A stretch of DNA of 64,000 nt, taken from Corynebacterium sp. BD556 (GTDB lineage Bacteria; Actinomycetota; Actinomycetes; Mycobacteriales; Mycobacteriaceae). Made by a program: the position numbers and the translations under genes. The stretch spans positions 1,736,001 through 1,800,000 of the forward strand of contig NZ_CP141643.1 of assembly GCF_038452275.1 (NCBI RefSeq). Reading direction: 5' to 3'. This document shows positions 8,561-17,120 of this stretch, in pieces. Within the stretch, counting starts at the first letter, position 1; every line of letters begins with the position of its first letter. The notes beneath the pieces were generated by a model. It was not told where the DNA came from. It ran no database searches and saw nothing but the letters and a program-made list of their open reading frames with translations.

Positions 8561-10744
8561 TCACCTCCCGAAAAGCTTTCCAAAGATGCCTTTCCTTTGC
8601 TTCGAGTCCTCATCAAGGATCGGCTGAGGGTACGGCTGTTGCGATTCCTGAGGGGGCGGTTCGTAACTCGGCTCTGGTTGATTGAACGCTGCAAGTGAAA
8701 GTTTCCATGGCTCCGGGTCGATCAACGCCTTCGGGATAGCTTCCGAAACATCCCCAGATGTCTCGACTAGGAAAAGGCGGAGAAAATCCTTCCCGAACTC
8801 AAAGTTCCCCCACAAACTTTGATCAATCAACCAGCGTTCTTCCTCTGTGTAGGAAACAGGGTTGAGATACCCGGTTGCTTTGTCCTGGCCTACCTGGATC
8901 GTCGGAATCTTTTCTCCGTCGTTAGGTTCTAAAGGAATCCGCCCTTTTTGATGCACCAACACAAAGTAGTGGGATGGATCGTGCACCGGCTGGTCTGCCG
9001 TAACTGTCAGGACAAGTTCCTGCATTGGCTGAACAGCAGGGTTTGCAGGGTTAACTAAGCTCTCCAATCTAAAGTCGTATCGGTACTTCTCCAAACCTGG
9101 ATAGTTAATGATCTTTGGGGAGCCCGAGATTTCTTTTCCAGCGTAAATCCGAGTGGGATACACAGCAATCGAGAGAGCTTGAGCGCTGTCTAAGTCCAGG
9201 CTCAACCCGCCCCGAGCACGGTAATTTTGATGCGAGATCACGTCATTAGGACGAAGACCCACCGCGCTGGTTTCATGGGGACCTCCTGGCGGACCGACGT
9301 AAACTTGGACAAACGAGGCTTCCCGTGGCCATCCGAAACTCAAGGCCTGTTCCTCTACACGTTCGACAAGCCTGGCTTTTCCAATCTCTCCAACTCGAGG
9401 TACCGGGTGCGTTTTGCCAATGCGCGCGTGCTCGCCAACGACATTCACAATGGTTATATGAACCGTGTACCAAAACTCGGGCAGGATGACCAGCGTTTCC
9501 GTCCTCTCCTCCACATCTAGGTGATTAACCCAGTCATTGTTGTCTAGCCCATAATTCGCCAGCAATTTCGTTTCTAGAGAATCTTTGTCTTGCGCCCCTG
9601 GATCTAGCTCGTGTTCAGTCCGATAAATCCGTACGATGCCGGACTCCGGTCTCTCCCAGCGAACCCGTAGAGTCCTATCGTCGATCTCCTCAATCGAGAA
9701 ATCTAACTGAGAAAGCTTCGCACCAACTTCAACTGTTTGCTCATTGGATAGGCGCGAACCAATGCGCTCTCCACCCACCTGGACGAAGCGTTTCGCGGCG
9801 ATCCGATAAGTGTGACCGCGCAACGGAGGCTCAAAGCGAAAACCCGTGATGTATCTTTGGTCATCGTTGAGAACATTCGCTGACGTGTCTAAACGCTCTC
9901 CAACGGCAGTGGTGTAATAAACCTGAACCATATCCGTGCCGGGAAGCTCCGGCCACTGGGCGCTGATATAGGAATCAAGGTAATCGAGCTTAGGTAACTC
10001 CACCGGAGCAACATAGGTGGCGCGGCCAACGAATCTAGGTTGAGAGATGAGCGCCTCCGATTCGTTTTCGCCGGAGTTCATCCACACCTCGTAGTGACGC
10101 GCCGCAGTTTTCAACACTCGCTCGTCTTCAGCCTCCCTCGCGGAAGTCGCCACATGCATGGTTGCTTCTTCGAGGCGCGGAGTCTCATCTTGATCACTGC
10201 TGAAGACGCGGAAAATCTGCGCACCTTTCAACTGAGATCGAAGAGTCCACGACAACGCAATCCCATTGTCTGTCTCCCGTAGCCGAACATGCCCCAAAGG
10301 AAGCTCAGAATCATCAAGCGAGAACTCATCAATCGGTGCGAAATCCTCGAACCCATAGCTCCCCAGCCCGTGCTGCTGGCTCCTCCTCGCTTTCGTATTC
10401 ATCCCCTCAACGGGAGGTGGAGTCTTCGGTGTTTGATGTCCCTGCCGCGACTCGGAACGCGGCTTCGGAGAAGCCTCAAATGCTTCAGGTTTAGAGGAAG
10501 GGTCAAAAAAGTCTGGAGACAAATCCTTACCACTGTTGATTGACCCCGACTCGGCCAGGCTGCGAAGTCGGCGGAGGACGGGCGCCCAGTACTGGAGCGC
10601 TTTATAGTCACTGCTGCTGTCTAAATCCGAGTTCGAAGCGTAACGAGCTAGTTCCTGGGGCGTGGGAATCACGGTGTCCGGAGCCTGCTTGCGCGCCTGA
10701 GTGCTCCAGTCGTAGAAAATCCGAAAGAGATCCTTCTTATCCAT
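8561..10744 (-). CDS. Fibronectin-III-like multidomain cytosolic protein
   Basis: The 727-residue product starts immediately after the stop of the preceding gene, with GGAGAGGG 7 nt upstream. Residues 1-65 form a helical domain, and 66-145 are a low-complexity Pro/Ser/Lys linker. From about 150 to 560 there are four repeats with fibronectin-III-like strands, for example 'NGIALSW', 'YISAQWPEL', 'RTLRVRWERP' and 'QALSFGWP', each followed by 'xQVYxxP' or 'xRIYRTE'. The tail is Pro/Gln-rich and basic and ends KGIFGKLFGR. There is no signal peptide or membrane span, so these FN3-like domains should face the cytoplasm, where they are uncommon in bacteria. A scaffolding role is an inference. Confidence 0.7.
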   Translation of the reverse strand: MDKKDLFRIFYDWSTQARKQAPDTVIPTPQELARYASNSDLDSSSDYKALQYWAPVLRRLRSLAESGSINSGKDLSPDFFDPSSKPEAFEASPKPRSESRQGHQTPKTPPPVEGMNTKARRSQQHGLGSYGFEDFAPIDEFSLDDSELPLGHVRLRETDNGIALSWTLRSQLKGAQIFRVFSSDQDETPRLEEATMHVATSAREAEDERVLKTAARHYEVWMNSGENESEALISQPRFVGRATYVAPVELPKLDYLDSYISAQWPELPGTDMVQVYYTTAVGERLDTSANVLNDDQRYITGFRFEPPLRGHTYRIAAKRFVQVGGERIGSRLSNEQTVEVGAKLSQLDFSIEEIDDRTLRVRWERPESGIVRIYRTEHELDPGAQDKDSLETKLLANYGLDNNDWVNHLDVEERTETLVILPEFWYTVHITIVNVVGEHARIGKTHPVPRVGEIGKARLVERVEEQALSFGWPREASFVQVYVGPPGGPHETSAVGLRPNDVISHQNYRARGGLSLDLDSAQALSIAVYPTRIYAGKEISGSPKIINYPGLEKYRYDFRLESLVNPANPAVQPMQELVLTVTADQPVHDPSHYFVLVHQKGRIPLEPNDGEKIPTIQVGQDKATGYLNPVSYTEEERWLIDQSLWGNFEFGKDFLRLFLVETSGDVSEAIPKALIDPEPWKLSLAAFNQPEPSYEPPPQESQQPYPQPILDEDSKQRKGIFGKLFGR

Positions 10745-13372
10745 CTAAAATCCCTCTCCAAAAAACCTGTCAACGTCTGGCGTTGGATCTGCAGCGTCTG
10801 GCTGGAGCTGTGGACGATTCGTTCGCGTGAAAGCGAAATCATCTGCAGTCGCACCAGTCGGTCCTACATGTACCGTGATCGACCCACCTCCAAGGCCCTT
10901 GCCCTCTAGACCAGTCGCTTCCAGAAGGTGGCTGTCCTCGACAACGTGAAGCTGCTTATTAGTATCGGCCTTCGACAAAATTTCCTGGTGGAAGAATCCG
11001 CCCTCTCGGATCTGACTTACCGGCTGAATCTGTTGGCGTTGTTCATCGTCCGACATAATCTGCCTGACGATTTCTTGCCAAACCTTCTCGCTTCGGTCTT
11101 GCGCCATGAACTCGGGCGAAGAAACGAACCGAGCTAAAATGTCCAAGTGCCCACGAGCATCTTTGCCTTCGCCAGCAAATACATTGTTGTAATCAATGTG
11201 GACAGGTTTAGAGGCGTGGTTTTTTAACTGTTCTGTCGCCTCACGCAATCGCGTCTCAATCTGTCGCTGCATCCAGCCGTCTTTGTAAACATCCTTGCTG
11301 TATTTCTTGGACAGCTCCTCCGTCGTCTCATCTGAGGGATCGATCTCCGCGAAGCGAATCGACTTTGGCAGCTGATTCGTGGGATTTCGCCTATGGCTTT
11401 CTCTATGAGAAAGGGTGCCAAAGGGGCGTTCAAGCAACGCTCCATACAGCATGGAAACAGATAGGAATTGCTGGTACCCAACTTCAATCCGGTCGAGAGC
11501 TGCCTCTGCTGCCTCAAGGTTCGCCTGTGCAGTGCGGATCTGCGAATCCAACTTGAAACGCTCCTCCTCGACCTGAATCCCTGAAAGCGACTCAGCGAGC
11601 GTTTGAACCAAGTAGGTAATCACCCACAAAGCGAACCACGCGCCAAACATCCACCATCTAGTCCGCGAAGGAGCACCGCTTAGATTCTCCACCCACAACC
11701 AACCAGTCTCACGGTAGGCGCCAAATCCCCAGGCAAGAGAAACAATCAACAGCGACCAAAACAAAACCCATCCAAACCACCGCATGGAGTTGTACAAGGC
11801 ATTATTCTTTTGCTCTCGCATTTTCATAGCTCGGAGACGTTCAAGCTCCGCCTGAGAATCCGCCCGGCGCTGTTCCTGTTCTTGCCGCAGCCCCTCAAGT
11901 CCAGCTCCCACCTGGCTCGCAAAAGAGGCATCATATCTGTTGCGCCAACGACCAAACGCATGCTTCACCGAGAGTACGTCTTGATGCGTCGAGGTCTGGT
12001 CAAGACTAGCCTCGAACTCTTTAGCCGCACGGACGTCGTAAGGGGCGAAGTCGGTGTCAGACAATCTCACGCGATTTTGCTCAGACAAAGACGCCCCGAA
12101 GTATTCCTGCGGACCGGGAATTACATCCGAGGGTGAATTCACAATACCGACATCATTGCGCCGTTTCCCCTGCAACGTGCCGTTATAAACGTATAGTTCA
12201 TCGCTTCCGCTGATGCGGTACGGGGAGGCGTCGATAAGCGTGCAAGCGATTCCCCTGTAATGCTGCCACAGAGGTGCTAACTCCCGAGCCATTGTCTCCG
12301 AGGTGTACGCGCTTCCACGGTCGACCTCACGATTTACCTCCGCGTAGTGCGTGACACGCCCGACCGTCGTCGTCGAGTCATACCCGTAAACAGTTGATTG
12401 AATTGTTGCGTCCAGCGATTCACCTGCGGAATACTTCATGGCATCTAAAACCGTCAACGGGTGAACGAGGATATTCTTTCCCCATCGCTTAAACACTCTG
12501 AGAGATGCCTGCCCGGAGGTTTCATTACGGGTTTCAGTAACACGCGCTTCAGCTTCCGTGGAAAGGAGCGTCTCTCGGGCGTAATCCTGAATGAAATGTT
12601 CCGACGCTTCCTTAGCCAGGCTTCCCTTTTCGTGCTCCGTTGCGACGGTAACGAACTGTTTAGTATCTTTGTCCCGAACCGTAGGGACCGGGACAGGGTC
12701 GGTGCGAAAAATCCGTTCCCTGAGCGCCTTTTCGAAAGCAGCGCTGGAAATGACCGTGGTATATGCCCGGACAAGGCGAGCCCGCGGATTCGATTCCCAC
12801 TTGGCCACAGGCGCCTCCTCAAATCCGTCCCACAGCCCGGTAATGCTGGCCACTGAAGTTGCAGCCCACACCCAGAAGGACAGCCCTCCCGATTCCTGAG
12901 GCGGATCGTAAAAAATAGTGGTGGCGTCGCCCGGAGAGGCCGCATCCTCAGGAGCAACCATGAGGTTTCGGTAGCCATCGAAGGTTGGTAACTCTCCGTC
13001 AAAAGCCTCTCCGACCGTAGCGAACAGCAAATTGTTCGAGTGCTCGCTAAGTTCAGCATTTGCGTTAATTAACGCCGTGCGAACCTTGTTCGCTTGCGCC
13101 GGACTCAGAAGGCTATCCGGACCAAAAACATTAAGGAGAGTGAGAGCAGTTCGGGAACCGTTACGCAGCCCCATCGCCTGTTCAAGTCGCTGAGTGCGTG
13201 CACTGCGCCCCGGGGAAACCACAACTACTTGGTTCATTCCCGATTCGAGTGCGTCCAAATCGATCCAGACGAATTCTCGGAGAAAATTCAACGCAGCCAA
13301 GTCTTCAAGACACTGCCGTATCATGCGGGCGAGCTGGCCGCGGCCTGCGATGACGGGAAAGTCTGTGGCCAT
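10745..13372 (-). CDS. Large two-span membrane protein with a tubulin-like C-terminal tail
   Basis: The 875-residue product starts at an ATG with AAGGAGAAG about 6 nt upstream. Residues 1-500 are a large soluble domain whose start (RGQLARMIRQCLEDL, 'VWIDLDAL', 'VVVVSPGRSAR') looks like an alpha/beta fold but has no clear P-loop. A coiled coil (about 490-525) precedes two membrane spans (about 531-552 and 573-592). A second coiled coil (600-640) and a long charged cytoplasmic region follow. It ends DVDRFFGEGF, close to the DDLFGSGF ending of the tubulin-like protein encoded just upstream. No known family is recognised. It is a good candidate for the membrane receptor of the tubulin-like polymer. 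Confidence 0.75.
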   Translation of the reverse strand: MATDFPVIAGRGQLARMIRQCLEDLAALNFLREFVWIDLDALESGMNQVVVVSPGRSARTQRLEQAMGLRNGSRTALTLLNVFGPDSLLSPAQANKVRTALINANAELSEHSNNLLFATVGEAFDGELPTFDGYRNLMVAPEDAASPGDATTIFYDPPQESGGLSFWVWAATSVASITGLWDGFEEAPVAKWESNPRARLVRAYTTVISSAAFEKALRERIFRTDPVPVPTVRDKDTKQFVTVATEHEKGSLAKEASEHFIQDYARETLLSTEAEARVTETRNETSGQASLRVFKRWGKNILVHPLTVLDAMKYSAGESLDATIQSTVYGYDSTTTVGRVTHYAEVNREVDRGSAYTSETMARELAPLWQHYRGIACTLIDASPYRISGSDELYVYNGTLQGKRRNDVGIVNSPSDVIPGPQEYFGASLSEQNRVRLSDTDFAPYDVRAAKEFEASLDQTSTHQDVLSVKHAFGRWRNRYDASFASQVGAGLEGLRQEQEQRRADSQAELERLRAMKMREQKNNALYNSMRWFGWVLFWSLLIVSLAWGFGAYRETGWLWVENLSGAPSRTRWWMFGAWFALWVITYLVQTLAESLSGIQVEEERFKLDSQIRTAQANLEAAEAALDRIEVGYQQFLSVSMLYGALLERPFGTLSHRESHRRNPTNQLPKSIRFAEIDPSDETTEELSKKYSKDVYKDGWMQRQIETRLREATEQLKNHASKPVHIDYNNVFAGEGKDARGHLDILARFVSSPEFMAQDRSEKVWQEIVRQIMSDDEQRQQIQPVSQIREGGFFHQEILSKADTNKQLHVVEDSHLLEATGLEGKGLGGGSITVHVGPTGATADDFAFTRTNRPQLQPDAADPTPDVDRFFGEGF

Positions 13373-13399
13373 TTATAACTTCTCCTTCTACTCTGCCCG

Positions 13400-16300
13400 C
13401 TAGAACCCGGAACCGAACAGATCGTCGATTTCGGCCTCGGTTTGAGCGGCCTGCTTACTCGAAACTTGCGAAGCCTCGTAGAGACCACCGGAGTCCTGAG
13501 CTTCCTCGATCGGAGGGCCAGCCTTTAGTGCCTCGTCGAGCGCCTTCATAATGTCCTCACAGGCCTGATGCACATCCAATGAAATATCGATGAGAAGCGG
13601 CACCTTCATTGCTGTCTCCCGATCAGCGATATCTGCCATAGTGCGCTTTGTGCTCGTCGGCGGGAAGTGCCCGGGAAGCTGCTTGGTGGAGACAAGCATG
13701 AGAGAGCGTTTGCTTTCTTCCTGCAGCCACTTCTTAGAAGCTTCGAGGCGATCCTGTGGTGTCACGGACGGATCCGTGCCAGGGATCATCAGCGGCAAAG
13801 CCATCTCTGCGCCGACTCGATCTCCATTGAACAGCCAAGCGCGGAGGATATCGTATCCCCGAGTCGCTGTAATAACGTCTTGAGGCTCGTCACGAGTATC
13901 CCAGTTACGGCGGAGAGCAAGATAGGGATCTAGCGAATGCAACTGCGGGGCCTCCGGCGCCTTCGCCCACGCCATGCTCACCGATTCTAGAATCGCTGGA
14001 AGCCAGTCGAACGAATAACGCATTTTGGCAGGAGGGGTGAGAAGTGGCATATCGAACTTCGCCCACTTTTGTTGCTTCGGGTCAAAGACGTGGATTGGAT
14101 CGGTAGCCTCCGCGCGATCTTTCTCACCTGGGAAAATGGTTGACCCAACAAGTCTGCCGACATACCAACCACGTATCATGGCCAAGCGCTCCGATTTAGA
14201 CATAGGAATTGACGCGCCAATCGGGCGGGCGCGTCGCATCTGCCAGAAACTCTGACGCGCGTTGTTCATTGTCAGTCGATCCCATTCCTTCGCTGCATCG
14301 GGGAGGATGGAATCGAAAACCACGGGGAGGTAGTTCGGGTACGCCCCATAAATATCAATAGCTCGCTGCTCACCCTCAGAAACCAAGCTTCCACTTAGCG
14401 GCTGAGCATCGCTGTAGTCAGCGTTGGGGTAATTTCGCTCAATGTGGATGAGTCGGTCTGCCAGCGGTTTGTCTCCTAAAAACGGAATCGAGGAGAAGTT
14501 GAACTTATATTTCACGCCGGAAAGTGTGGGGTAGAGCTCCTTTAGCAAAGCCTCGTTGATTTGCGCCAGCGGCAACGACTTGGTCATGGCTTGCTCAAAC
14601 TTCGCCGCGATGGTGGCACGGTGCGCCTCGCGTTCCTGCTCGGTTTGCGTCTCAAGCAGGAAGCTTTTCAGCGACTGGTTGATAAAACGCTCAAAGGAGT
14701 AGCCGTTGCGCTGAACATACCGGCGGGCGCGATCCAAGATCTGGCCGGATCGAATCTTGAGGGCCACTCGTCCACTCGTTTCGGGAACGAGCTCACCAGT
14801 ATCAGGCACGAACGACAACACCTTCGGCAGCCACGGTTCGACGAGAACGAGAAGATCTTTCGGAGCCTTTTCCGAGTCGGATTCGTCGTTCCACTCGCCG
14901 TGGATGATTGCCTTCGTCGCTTTTTCAAGCGCGGCGGTGTAATCGAGATTGCCGCCTTCGTCGCTGTGCGTCGAGCCGATTACGTCGTGTTTGAAGCGTT
15001 CCGGGTACTCCTTCGGGCTCGTGACCATAACCTCATTAGCCGCGTTGCTGAAACGCGACGGAACCGTATCGGCGGTCTCCTCCTGGGGCCACAGACGGGG
15101 AACGTCTGTCTTCGTCTGAGCGACGCCAAGGTCAGGATCGTTGCTCTTGGAACGGTCATGGTTGAGCTCAGAGTAGGCGTCCTTGCAGTTGGACATGACG
15201 GTGGAGAGGAAATTTCGAGAAAAATCAGCAAGAACTTCGCTGATCAAGCGGCCCATTTTCACCAACGCGATGGTGAAAAGTTGCTTTTTTACATCGTCAT
15301 AAAGTCTGTCTCGCTGATCATCACCATGCAACTTCGACTTGGAGGTTGCCAGGGCCCCATCCATGTCTTGAGGAATCACAAGAGTCGTGGCCACCGCATT
15401 CTGCGAAAGATGAGTGATGGGGTTTTCCAGCTTTCGACGGATGTCGGCTAAGAGCTCGGCGCCGTAGGCAATACCGAAATTGGCTATCTGCTCCGAAAGG
15501 ACTTCAAGAACGCTGCGCTGGAGATCACCTGTCGCCCACGAGTGAACAAAACGATAAAGATCGCCGCTTCCCCCTTCAAGTCCCCCTAGGTCTGCCTGGA
15601 TAAATTCATTGTTAAACGTGCTTACCAGCGTGCTGCGAGTTTCGGTGATCCAGTCCATCGCTCTACGCCCGTTAGGCGAGGGAATACGGTTTTCTTGCTG
15701 CATCTGACTCACACACTGCTGAGCCCAATCCCAGGCTTTTTGTCCGCCGATATTCTGAAGCCAAACATCAACGTCTCCCCGCCATTGGCCAATGGTGTTC
15801 GGATTCGGCAGCGGGAGGGCGTCGCCAAGCCTCCTCTGCACATAGAGCCACGTTTTGTCGAGGCGCTCCCGGAGCTGCTCATCATCGCTTAAGCCGGGAT
15901 TGTTTGGGTCTTTGTATCCCTCGACGACACGCTTCACGGCGGAGTAAGCCAGTCGCTGGGCGGAGTATTCGGCGTAACGGTCGCGCCCCATTGCCAAACG
16001 AGCGTATCCAAAAGATCCCCAGGGGATCGCGTCCGCTTCTGCGTTGTCGGCGCCCCACCCGTAGTACTCCTTGTTGAATGGGGTGCTGCCGGGGTTACCG
16101 AGCTGGTACTGCACAAAGTTATTCATCATGCCGGTGTCGGTGGTCAGCGCCGCCAGGCCCCGGCCCAAAGCGCGATAAACCGTCGACGGATTCGCGTCAT
16201 CTGAAATCGGCACGGCTTCGGTTCCAGCGGACATGCCGACTGGCATGACACGCGAAACCGGCATCGGAGTCAGGTTAGCGTTATAACCGAGCCCTTCGTA

Positions 16301-17092
16301 CAGGAATCGGTCTGCCGCAGTACCTTGGCCGAGCTGGGCGGCGGCCAACTCGCCGAAAAGCGCGAGGGTGTTCGGGCTTGTGCCGATGAAGTCGTCAGCA
16401 GCGCCAGCCTTCTTGAAAATATCTGGGGTCACCATAAATAACGCGGAACGCCCCTGGAAATTTCCCAGGCCTAAGCCGCTCAGGAGGCGGCACACATCAA
16501 GCGCCATAGAGGCGCCAGCGCCACCAGCCATGGACGAGACAACGAATGTCACAGGGTCTGCAGCCTGCTCACCCTTCGGGCTTCCCTGCCCCATTTCTGA
16601 GCGGATCGCATCAAGTTCCGAAGCCGCCTCAGCGCTGTTGATGCGGTTCCGAGCTGCTTCCAGTTGATCTGCCACCTGACGAAGCTTGCTCAAGATGAGC
16701 ATACGACCCACACCACGGTACTGACCGGCCCCCGCGTCCACGGGGACAGTGACATTTTCCGGATTCGGATACGCCCAAGTTGCAATGGCGCTCAAAGCTT
16801 CGTTGCGGCCAAGCTGCGACATCACACTCTTGTCGATGTGAGAAAAACCAGCGGAGGAGCCAGTCGAAATGTATCGCCCACCCGCGTTCGGCACGTTGGG
16901 AACTGCCTTTTCTTCCTCGGGCTGGGTAGGGACGTCAACAAGCACAAATTGCCATGCCGCCGGAAGGCGTCGCCCGTTTGCCTCGAACCACTCAGGAGCG
17001 TCTTCGGCGAGAGTGGTCTTGAGCTGGTCCATCATGAACGAAAGGGACTTCGCACCGGATCCGCCGCAGCCAACGGCAAGAATCTTATACAT
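13400..17092 (-). CDS. Giant tubulin/FtsZ-like GTPase (Tubulin_2 type)
   Basis: The start is the ATG at 17092 (AGGAG 8 nt upstream), because the glycine-rich loop follows directly; the frame stays open further upstream into the preceding gene's tail. The 1230-residue product begins MYKILAVGCGGSGAKS, the first nucleotide loop of tubulin-like proteins. It carries SSMAGGAGAS at 186-195, the counterpart of the tubulin/FtsZ signature GGGTGTG. Helices rich in Gln/Arg fill the long C-terminal two thirds, and the protein ends EIDDLFGSGF. FtsZ has about 400 residues, so this protein has some 800 extra. It is the largest gene of the operon and probably the filament-forming or switch component. It is not the cell-division ftsZ. 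Confidence 0.85.
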   Translation of the reverse strand: MYKILAVGCGGSGAKSLSFMMDQLKTTLAEDAPEWFEANGRRLPAAWQFVLVDVPTQPEEEKAVPNVPNAGGRYISTGSSAGFSHIDKSVMSQLGRNEALSAIATWAYPNPENVTVPVDAGAGQYRGVGRMLILSKLRQVADQLEAARNRINSAEAASELDAIRSEMGQGSPKGEQAADPVTFVVSSMAGGAGASMALDVCRLLSGLGLGNFQGRSALFMVTPDIFKKAGAADDFIGTSPNTLALFGELAAAQLGQGTAADRFLYEGLGYNANLTPMPVSRVMPVGMSAGTEAVPISDDANPSTVYRALGRGLAALTTDTGMMNNFVQYQLGNPGSTPFNKEYYGWGADNAEADAIPWGSFGYARLAMGRDRYAEYSAQRLAYSAVKRVVEGYKDPNNPGLSDDEQLRERLDKTWLYVQRRLGDALPLPNPNTIGQWRGDVDVWLQNIGGQKAWDWAQQCVSQMQQENRIPSPNGRRAMDWITETRSTLVSTFNNEFIQADLGGLEGGSGDLYRFVHSWATGDLQRSVLEVLSEQIANFGIAYGAELLADIRRKLENPITHLSQNAVATTLVIPQDMDGALATSKSKLHGDDQRDRLYDDVKKQLFTIALVKMGRLISEVLADFSRNFLSTVMSNCKDAYSELNHDRSKSNDPDLGVAQTKTDVPRLWPQEETADTVPSRFSNAANEVMVTSPKEYPERFKHDVIGSTHSDEGGNLDYTAALEKATKAIIHGEWNDESDSEKAPKDLLVLVEPWLPKVLSFVPDTGELVPETSGRVALKIRSGQILDRARRYVQRNGYSFERFINQSLKSFLLETQTEQEREAHRATIAAKFEQAMTKSLPLAQINEALLKELYPTLSGVKYKFNFSSIPFLGDKPLADRLIHIERNYPNADYSDAQPLSGSLVSEGEQRAIDIYGAYPNYLPVVFDSILPDAAKEWDRLTMNNARQSFWQMRRARPIGASIPMSKSERLAMIRGWYVGRLVGSTIFPGEKDRAEATDPIHVFDPKQQKWAKFDMPLLTPPAKMRYSFDWLPAILESVSMAWAKAPEAPQLHSLDPYLALRRNWDTRDEPQDVITATRGYDILRAWLFNGDRVGAEMALPLMIPGTDPSVTPQDRLEASKKWLQEESKRSLMLVSTKQLPGHFPPTSTKRTMADIADRETAMKVPLLIDISLDVHQACEDIMKALDEALKAGPPIEEAQDSGGLYEASQVSSKQAAQTEAEIDDLFGSGF

Positions 17093-17120
17093 AGGTAGTT
17101 TCTCCTGTGCTGATTGATAC

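Noticed and set aside
13400..17092. Tubulin-like gene as the cell-division ftsZ
   Set aside because: It is three times too long, lacks the exact FtsZ signature and is not in a division cluster.
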